Both the position numbers and the translations under genes were made by a program. From positions 41,328,191 through 41,392,190 of the forward strand of contig JAOANR010000013.1 in the NCBI GenBank assembly GCA_030278955.1: DNA of 64,000 nucleotides. The letters run 5' to 3'. Under the pieces are notes generated by a model. The model was not told the DNA's origin. It searched no databases and was given only the letters and a program-made list of their open reading frames with translations. The DNA is from Hygrophila difformis. Lineage: Eukaryota; Streptophyta; Magnoliopsida; Lamiales; Acanthaceae. This document shows, in pieces, positions 56,232 through 64,000 of this stretch (position 1 is its first letter; every line of letters starts with the position of its first letter).

Positions 56232-58049
56232 TGATAATGGCCAAAAATGACCATTATTTTCAATCCATTTCCGTGTCTTAAACGGGCATTTGATCGCATT
56301 CCGGTCTTACATTAAGTAAGAAAGCAGTCGAATTGGACTGATTTATGCATAATTGTAAAAATAATAAGCTGGTGTGAAAAAGACATAAATATGTAATTTT
56401 ATTACATATTTATGTTAGAAAAATCCAAAAACATGAGAAAAAGAAAAGGAAACAAAAAGATGGGAAAAAGAGAGAAAAGCCCACAAAAAGAATGTTTTCG
56501 GCCCATCTGGCCCAATCCAGCAGGCCCAGGAAGACCCTTGTCGCGGAAGCCCCGTGGCGCGATGCATGGTTCCGCGACAAGGGAATACTCCGCGACCAAG
56601 TGGCCCAGACAAAGAAGAGACCAGCCAAAGCCCCTTGGCGCGATACCTTTGTCGCGATGTGCTGTTCCGCGACAAAGGTCCATTCCGCGACCAAGGTACA
56701 TTTTTAGAGACACAAGACCCAGTCGAGAAGCTTTGCCACATGCAGTGTGTTCCGCGACCAAACTTGGTGCTCCGAGACAAAGCTGTGATGTGTGTGATGT
56801 CTTGAGACACAATGGGCTCAAATCAAGGCCCATAAGCTTAGGGTTTCCCCTCTATAAATATGAGGTGTTTCCTTTGAGCTAAAGGTTGGAAGAATTTTAG
56901 AAAAACTGCACCTTCTTGAAGACAAGTTGGGAAGTTCAGTAGTTTAGTGTAGTTTAGGGTAGTTTAGTTAGGTTTTCTTTTGTATTATTTAATTTATGCA
57001 CTAGTTAGATATAGTTTACTGCACTTTGGTTAGATAGCCAGTTTCTATACCTTGTTTTTGGTTCTAAACTTTTGTTTAAGGGTTTGTGGTACTCAAACCA
57101 TGAGTATGAACAACACCATTTAATAAAATGGGAAAACATTCTTCATTTGTGTCCCAAAAATTATGAAATGGGTCTCACACCCCATGGATCTTTACTGTTT
57201 TCATTTTCCTTGGGTCATTTGACCTTTGTTTTGCACTTTAATGTCGCTGCTTGGTGACTTTTTCTTGGGATAATGTTGCATGTTTATGGATGATCAAGCC
57301 TAGATTAGGGTTTCTTAAGTTTTAAGTTTGCTTTATTTCCATTTTGTGCAAGCATGTTCTAACTAGATTCGAATTCTGTTTTGTTATTTTGAGCTTAGTT
57401 TAGCTTGTGAATCTGAAATGGGTGAGATCACACATAATGCATGCCACTGTTCCACTTTACTTTTCTGACATGCGTCCTGGACACACCTTTGTCGCGGAAT
57501 AACTCTTGTCGCGGAACCACGTTCCGCGACAAAATGGTGCTGTGGCGACAAAGGTGCCACAGAACATTTGTTGGCCACTATTTTAAAACCCTTGGTCGCG
57601 AAACAACCCTTGGCGCGGAACCACGTTCCGCGACAAAATTTTGATTAGCGACCAAGGACCCAAATACTTGTGATTTTATTCTGGAAGGGCTTTGTCGCGA
57701 TGCAACCTTGGCGCGGAACCACGTTCCGCGACAAACTTCTTGTTCCGCGACAGGAACTATGCCTTGTCCAACTTTCTACCTTTTTGTCGCTATGCCCTTG
57801 TCGCGGAACCACGTTCCGCGACAAAATTTTCTTTACTTAGCGACAAAACAAACCCTAAACTTTCAAAATTCCATTCCTCTTATGTCCCACCCCTTTGTCG
57901 CGAAATCTTTGTCGCGGAGCCATGCTCCGCGACACGAATCTTGTATTGCGACAAGGTGGCACCTTTTGCCAAATTCTCATTCTTCATCTCATTCCATTAA
58001 TTAATTGAACCTTTGTATTAATATTTTGAGGTTGAAATCCAATGATCTC
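56232..58049 (+). repeat. Promoter unit B with GTCGCGGAAC-type hairpins
   Basis: Same head and tail as unit A and the same order (cluster, TATA, spacer, cluster). Clusters at about 56,537-56,775 and 57,489-57,955. The repeated hairpin has a 12-nt arm TTGTCGCGGAAC, loop CAC and the complementary arm; copies at 57,506, 57,605, 57,700, 57,798 and a variant at 57,909 with paired changes. Confidence 0.82.
56827..56860 (+). promoter_or_regulatory. Core promoter of unit B
   Basis: GGCCCA (56,827), telo-box-like TTAGGGTTT (56,839) and TATAAATA (56,853-56,860), directly after the first hairpin cluster. Confidence 0.65.
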
Positions 58050-60755
58050 AACCCATGATTAATTTGATATAAAGAACTTTGTTCAATTTCCCATTAAAAG
58101 ATTCTTCTACAAATGATTAAACTCTAATGATCTAAGTATATAATCCGGACTGTAATTAATTAATTAATTATGGAATGAGTGATTATTTAGACATGAAGAG
58201 TAATTATGAATTCATTTCCATACCTTGCATGAGAAACCAATGTCTCTCATGCAAGATAACCCAAAAATATTTTCTTTTATTTATTTTGTCTTTTCCGTGA
58301 TGTGTGAAACAGCTAATAAGGAATATATCAGATTAATGTTGGCGGGTATTCCCACACGGATAACTAGCTCGTGGTCTGTATATTAATTATTAGATTGTTA
58401 TTTTGCATGGTCTGGATAGTGGCCGGTGGAAGCCTTGGCGGTTCGTCCATCCGGGATTATAATAGCTGCTTAGCTGACTCCTATCCGGATACAGTTTCTT
58501 TTTCTTTATCTTAATTTCAAACCCGAATTTTGAGCTGTAATAGTATCAAGTGATGTCGATCAACATAGCTTGAATAGTATTACAGCAAGAAAACATGTAG
58601 GTTTTTCTCTCGTTTCACAGATAGTAAGAGTCTTGATGATAGCGATCACTGTTGTTAAGATTATTCTGCTATCTAAAATCTTTCCATCTGGGATAATTGG
58701 GAACTGGGTAGCAGATGTTTGCAGTCCAGATCACCCCAGTTGTTTCTGGCACTCTCTTTAGCCCAATAAATTCTTCTCATCTCCGGCTATTTCATCTCTG
58801 TGTTTCACATTCTGTCTAAACCCACCTTATATTTTGGGTTATTTTATCTTTCACTTCTCTATAACTTTATGCATGATACTATTATGTAGATATTGGGGTT
58901 GATATTATTTTGGGATCCTTCCCTTGGACATAGAAGCCTTGATTTAATTCAGATGTTTCATACTAAATTTCCAACAAAAATTCCTTTATAAAATCCGGAT
59001 CTGAGTAAGGGATAAATTCAACAGTTATGACTAATTCATATCCGACCGGGGGTTGATTTTGGGAAATTAGAAGCAGAGTCAGCGATTAGGTCTCACCTAG
59101 ACTGAAAGGGTCTGTGTTCTTAGTGAGAGTCTAGTACCTGATAGGGAATGATTTTCAGATTTATTATTTTCCAAAATTGCTGTTTGTTGGAAATCTTGTA
59201 TTAAATATTGCACTGGGTCAGATTCCACTTGGATTCCGATAAGGTGTGACAGATAATGCTAGAGGAACAACATTTGAGCCTTGGTTATTTTCTAAGGTAG
59301 GGTTGAGTATTCTTTCAACTACTATCTTCTTCTGCCAAAGCCTATTTTTGAGTCCTGAGTGAGTGCATCCGGAACGAACTAATTTATTAGTTCGTTTCAT
59401 TAGTTTGTATCTCATAACCACCCGACGAGAGGTGAACACTGCGAGCGGTTCACCGAGAATAGGGAATTCTTGATCCACATCCGGTCATTCTGACTGGGGG
59501 CTTTCTTTTACTACCAGGGTCAGACTTTCAAAAACCTCCGAGTGATAGGATTTTAAATGCTTTCTTTATCGCTTTCTTTTAAATGCTTTCGTTAGAGGTC
59601 ACTCGGTTGTATTGAGAGTTGTGTAACTGCTACTAGGATTGAGAGTTAAGGGATAGTTCAGGGCTTGATTAGAATCTTTGGGTGTGACATGGGGGAATGA
59701 TAACGGTACTTGACACTTCAATAAATGATTTGTCAGGTGTTGCTTGTCCACCACAGATAATTAACATACCTTAGCAATGCATTGCAATGGTGGTTATGCG
59801 TCTGTGGTATCTTAGAATTTATTTTCTTAAGAGCATGTAAACTCTTACTGTAAGTACCTGTCTGTTAAAGGGAACATGGTACAGAGAGCATGAGAATTAG
59901 CTAACCGAACGGATTATCCCAAGCTAAGATCTGTGTATTAAAATGGAAGTTTAACTATGTCTCATCTGAATCTTGTCCAATCTTTATTATTTTCTTCCTG
60001 TCCCTTCTGTCATATTTTGAATCTGCTTTCTTAGAATAGTCTTAATCGCTTTCTTAGATTAAATTTAATTCGCTTTCTAGAATACTTTTATCTGCTTTAT
60101 TTTTAATTGCTTTCTTAATCTGGTTTAAATTCTGTCAAGTAGTTGTTAGTCATTTCTCAAACTTGAATCGAGTAACCGAGTGGAAAATCTTAGTAAACGG
60201 CGTGGGCCCTGCTTCCATCGCACATCCTCCAGTGAACGATCCGGTACTTACTATAAATTACTGCAATTTTTGACTCCGTGCGCTTTCGGGAGCACAGTTT
60301 CTTAACTACGAGCAATAAAAACATGACTACATATAAATATATCCCTAATCACAACACCGCCATCATAAATTGGTTTCATTAGATAAAACCGAAACCAGGA
60401 TCATGAATTTTCAGAAAACACTCATGTGGTGGGAATTAGTCAAAAGTTTCATGGCAGGAAATCTTATGGCAAGAATTGATGAGAAGTATCATGGCATATT
60501 TGCCGGGGATCCTCAGTGTGACAGGCTGAAGATCAACCTATCCCGGCTATGCCATGAGATTTGTCAGCATTTCATGACAGAGAGGACCACAACGCCATTT
60601 GAAACCAAAGCACCATACTTGAGTAATAAAAAGAATAATAATCTTGATATATCCCTAAACCCTTTCCCGTGAATCATAACTCTTTTCATGTAATAAAATC
60701 TAACCTGGTATATTTTAGCAAAAGCTCGAGTTAACGAAACTTGTCAAAAGTTTCA
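58050..60755. other. Remainder of the putative 5' LTR, non-coding
   Basis: No supported gene. A pyrimidine-rich stretch with repeated CTGCTTTCTTAGA-like units lies at about 59,550-60,120. A decayed primer-site-like copy (GTCAAAAGTTTCATGGC then TTTGCCGGGGATCC) lies at 60,437-60,515, about 307 bp before the real one. Confidence 0.5.
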
Positions 60756-60773
60756 TGGCGCCGTTGCCGGGGA
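60756..60773 (+). other. Primer-binding site, tRNA-Asp type
   Basis: TGGCGCCGTTGCCGGGGA, complementary to the 3' end of plant tRNA-Asp(GUC) including CCA, directly after the LTR end TTTCA. Confidence 0.85.
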
Positions 60774-61286
60774 GGATGCAGCGTCATTTATTAAGAGGAT
60801 TACACTCCTGATTACTCCTAGATTAGCTTAGATTAGTCTAGTTTAATGTAATACATTTAATTCAGAACAGAAAAAGTACCCTCAAGATTAATTGAACATT
60901 TAGAGTACCAAGACTCTAAATGTGAGGATGTTGAACTGAGGAGAAAACCTAACCTAATGGGTATTTATCTGTCTTGCAGGAAATTCGGAACCAACCAAAA
61001 AGAAGGAGCAGAAAAAGCAAGGAAAACCAGGTTCTTGGTTGGGAAAATTCCACAAATCTGAGAAATTATTTTCGGAATTTAAAGAAATTTAAGATCCGGA
61101 ATAAATCTTGCAGATAAATGGAACTGACCCAACCTAATTTTATGCAAGTAGATTATTTTAAACAATGGCCCAATGATTTGAATTTACTTGGACTGAATTC
61201 ATTCAGGTCCAACTCAAATAAAATGGACGCAGGCCCAATATCACTCTCGGGCCCAATCCGTTGAAAATTTGAAAATTCAAAAAGTT

Positions 61287-61690
61287 TGTCGCGGACTGAC
61301 CATTTTGTCGCGGAACGACGTTCCGCGACCAAGTACGACTCCGCGACAAAACACCCCTTATCGGCAACCCTTGTTTGTCTTTGTCGCGGAATGATCATTT
61401 TGTCGCGATGCCCAGCATCGCGCCCATGTGCAAACTCCGCGACAAAGTTATGCTCATCCCTAAACTCTGCCTGTCCTTGTCGCGGAACATTTGTCGCGGA
61501 GCATGACTCCGCGACAGAGTTCCTATTCCGCGACACGGACACACCACTCCATTCCTTCTCGCCATTTTGTCGCGGTACACTTTGTCGCGGTGCGTGACTC
61601 CGCGACAAAGTCCCACACTCCGCGACACCTCTAATGTCGCTGAGCCGGGTCGCGTAATCCTGTTCCGCGACCATGGGCTAGGGTTCCGCG
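61287..61690 (+). repeat. Third hairpin cluster (GTCGCGGAAC type)
   Basis: Same motif family as unit B but downstream of the primer site. Hairpins at about 61,305-61,331, 61,488-61,516 and 61,567-61,605, with diverged loops and paired arm changes. Confidence 0.8.
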
Positions 61691-61710
61691 ACCGGCCCAT
61701 TACTATTTAA
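61679..61710 (+). promoter_or_regulatory. Internal promoter after the third hairpin cluster
   Basis: TAGGGTT (61,679), GGCCCAT (61,694) and a TATA-like TATTTAA (61,704-61,710), about 160 nt before the ATG at 61,869. Confidence 0.6.
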
Positions 61711-61868
61711 ACCTCTCCGCCTCCCTCTTCTTCCCCACGCATTCGGACTTAGAAAATTTTCGAAAAACCTCCCATATTCGAAACCTCTCCCGAAGTACAC
61801 CACTGTGTTCTTCGCACCTCTCGAACGCCAAACCCAAGGGAAACTCTGCCCAAATTTTCGCAACCCTT

Positions 61869-64000
61869 ATGGAGCCATCAGGACTTTCATCTTCGTCTTC
61901 TCCCAAGCAAACCGAGCCTTGGTAAGCATTCCCCACACTTTTCGTACGCGAACCACTGCCCTGTTTTTGCGATTTTGGGGATTCCTGCGTTATTACTCTC
62001 AATAAATGTGTTAATGGGCGTCCTCATGATTGTTTCCACTTAGTTGATTTTCAATTTTAGTGGTTCTGTGTATTGGGCATGTTTGGACTGTGATTCCCTG
62101 TTTTTATCGTTAATGGCCGAATGTGGTGTTGGGGTTTGGTACTTTGGTTGGTTGATATGGGGGCGCAGATAGAAGTGTTAGGGGTTTTTAGAAATCTTGA
62201 TTCCATGAAGGCTAGGGTTTGGCAGTGGTGGATTCCGCCATGGTTGTGGGTTTTGAGTTTTGAGTTTCTTTTGCTTTTGTTGTTCTAGACTATTATGCTC
62301 ATGTCTTATCTGCTTGATCTTGATCCCTCCTGGATTGTTGAAAAATCTTGGAAAAGTGAGAGTTAATGAACATAGGAATACTGCATGAGTAACAATATGC
62401 TATTGATTTTCTTGATTATAGAGCATGAATGATCTTGTGGTTTTTGAATATGTGAGGGATGAAAATGCTTTTAGTCCCATGTTTTGGCTCGAGTAGAGGC
62501 ATGATCTTGTGTTTTTTAACTTGCTGTGTTCATAAGTATTGCATGCTAAGATGATCATTTAATGCCGTTTCCTGTTTTGGTGTGTCTGTGTTTGTGTGCA
62601 GCAAATTGAGGAAAGTGAGTGTTTGTATTGTTTTTGGCATGTTAGTGCACACCAATTCCATTTCAGCAGTGCACTTTTCACTAAAAGACAAAAATAGTAC
62701 TAGGAATTTTGGTTGACAATGTGTTTTTGTTCCCAATGGAACCAAAGAGTGTGAGTTAAGTAGCAGTGTTTTGCCACCTCAACTGCTACCTTTTTACAAA
62801 AATCCAAAAATGGGACCACACACATCCCACTTTTCATTAAATAAAAACAAGTCAACCTTTTCAAAATTAAAAATAGTGTTTGCATTTTCTTGAACGTTTT
62901 AACTGTCCAATGACAGTCCAAACAATCCGGAGATAGCGAATCCCTCCCGCCACGCCTCCACTGCACATTCCATTTTCGAGCCATCCGTTCCATCTTCATC
63001 ATCTTATTCCATTCTCAACAAGTGCCTCGAACTTGTTTAATAAAATTGGAAAAACAAACTTTTGGGCCCAATGGCCCACTAAAAAAGGAATTTTTGGTCC
63101 AATGACCACTTCACTTTTATTTTTATGTTTGTTTTTATTTTTATTCCTCCCTTTTGATTGGACTCAATAGCCCAATTAAGTTATCTCCTTCTAGGTCCTA
63201 AGGCATAATACCTTACAATTGGATCTTTTAATAAACTCAGATTAAATCACTTAAATCACATTTCGAGCTTAGCAAAGCTCAAAATGTGAGGATGTTGGTT
63301 TTCACACCTGAGTAGTCTTTGAAAACTCATAAAATTGTTGGATGCATCTAAGCACTTTGACCTTTTTCAGGAACGCATTGGTAGTGCACTCAGGCATCGG
63401 ATTGCCTGACTGCACATATGAGGAAGCTGGCAACCAGGCCTCAATTGATCGAACAGAGATTAAGGACACAAGAGAGGCCATCAAATCAGTCTATAAAGTG
63501 CCTCTGAACCACACTACGGACGAAAAGTTGAAACTGTCTCCAGGATGGGATGTGCATATCCCTCCACAGGAAAGGTCAATAGTCGCTGCATCGATAGAAA
63601 GGGACTACTACCACTTCCTGAAGAAGTTTTGGGTAAGGATGATGGGGTATGCCCCCCAAGACGAAAAGACAACTCCTGAGGTCCATCATGAGCGCATCCA
63701 ATTGAGGTTCAGAGAGCATAGGGCTGTATGGAATCGGCATGTGGAGAAGGGAACAAAAGATCCAAATATAGCTGACTTCGACATCATCATTCCCAACCAG
63801 ATCGTGGATCCTCAAGTTCGGATGGCCTTCGAACACAAATACATGGATATAAGTAGGGTTATCAACAGTGGGGCCATCATGATGTATGAAGCATTTCCAT
63901 TTAAATGGAACCCGTATCTGTTTGAAGCAAAAGGACCAGTGGAGCAGAGGTGGATTACAGATCTAGCTCGGGCCAGGCATCGAGAGCTGACCTTCAACCT
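61869..64000 (+). CDS. Spliced unknown gene inside the LTR element, 3' end outside window
   Basis: Exon 1 is 61,869-61,921 (Ser-rich start), donor GTAAGC. After a 1,449-nt intron, exon 2 starts at 63,371 behind a TTTTTCAG acceptor and stays open to the window edge (630 nt). The join restores a TGG codon in phase. At least 227 residues are coded. No family recognised; seen are GWDVHIPPQERSI, YYHFLKKFWVRMMGYAP and AFPFKWNPYLFEAKG. A possible small intermediate exon at 62,604-62,616 does not keep frame. By position (after the primer site, own promoter) it could be an extra ORF upstream of gag, as in Ogre-type elements, or a captured host gene. Confidence 0.6.

Larger units (their letters stand above)
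54547..64000 (+). mobile_element. Giant LTR retrotransposon, 5' part, running off the window
   Basis: Begins TGATAATGGCC inside the LINE. A tRNA-Asp primer site at 60,756 directly follows ...TTTCA, giving a putative 5' LTR of 54,547-60,755 (about 6.2 kb, TGA...TCA ends). If unit A belongs to a different element, the LTR is 56,232-60,755 (about 4.5 kb). No gag or pol is reached. Plant Tat/Ogre- and Athila-group elements have such size and primer usage; lineage not proven. Confidence 0.68.

Noticed and set aside
57489..57955. CRISPR-like array of repeated palindromes
   Set aside because: Spacing is irregular, spacers are not uniform, repeats are whole hairpins, and this is plant nuclear DNA.
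56412..57960. Arg/Ser/Pro-rich open frames around the hairpin arrays of unit B
   Set aside because: They are translations of the palindromic GTCGCGGAAC repeats in several frames and on both strands, without homology or a consistent frame.

Overview
This is nuclear DNA of a flowering plant, most likely a eudicot. It has GT-AG introns, two recognisable plant genes with ordinary plant exon structure, and a dense load of plant transposons (Stowaway- and Tourist-like MITEs, SINEs, LINEs, a Helitron, Ty3/gypsy elements, an endogenous pararetrovirus). I cannot name the species.

Host genes (1-7,058). The 3' part of a LAZY1 gravitropism gene (+) is followed, tail to tail, by a complete 15-exon sphingosine-1-phosphate lyase gene (-, 543 aa after splicing). 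I see no other convincing host gene in the window.

Nested transposon block (8,764-36,812). A 5'-truncated LINE and its downstream flank were tandemly duplicated. A Helitron then inserted in the first copy (11,873-33,583), and the second copy (36,369/36,370) preserves the empty site. A solo-LTR-like element with TSD GTGAA sits in the Helitron (13,463-30,996). Inside that sits an almost pristine 14.7-kb Ty3/gypsy element of Tat type on the minus strand (15,952-30,627, TSD GAGGG, LTRs differing at about 5 sites). Its gag, protease and RT / RNase H / second RNase H / integrase frames are open. Between pol and the 3' LTR it carries, on the opposite strand and under its own promoter, a 9-exon spliced gene coding for a ~1,074-aa plant-mobile-domain (PMD) protein with an acidic middle and a coiled-coil end. 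This antisense passenger gene is the strongest candidate for an unusual system.

Intergenic and viral block (36,813-50,749). SINEs, a fold-back MITE and a 3' tRNA-Ile half lie before an endogenous pararetrovirus (Caulimoviridae-like, about 40,973-49,090). The viral copy is broken by many stops and frameshifts and is flanked by inverted Tourist-like ends with a TAA duplication.

Right block (50,750-64,000). A LINE with intact ORF1 and ORF2 is cut at 54,546 by a giant LTR element running off the window. Its putative ~6.2-kb 5' LTR contains two homologous promoter units (54,547-56,231 and 56,232-58,049). Each carries two clusters of short hairpins, but the hairpin sequence differs completely between units: TAGCGCCGTA type in one, GTCGCGGAAC type in the other. 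A third cluster stands upstream of an internal promoter after the tRNA-Asp primer-binding site, where a spliced, unrecognised gene begins and leaves the window. Promoters of both LTR elements share a telo-box / GGCCCA / TATA layout.
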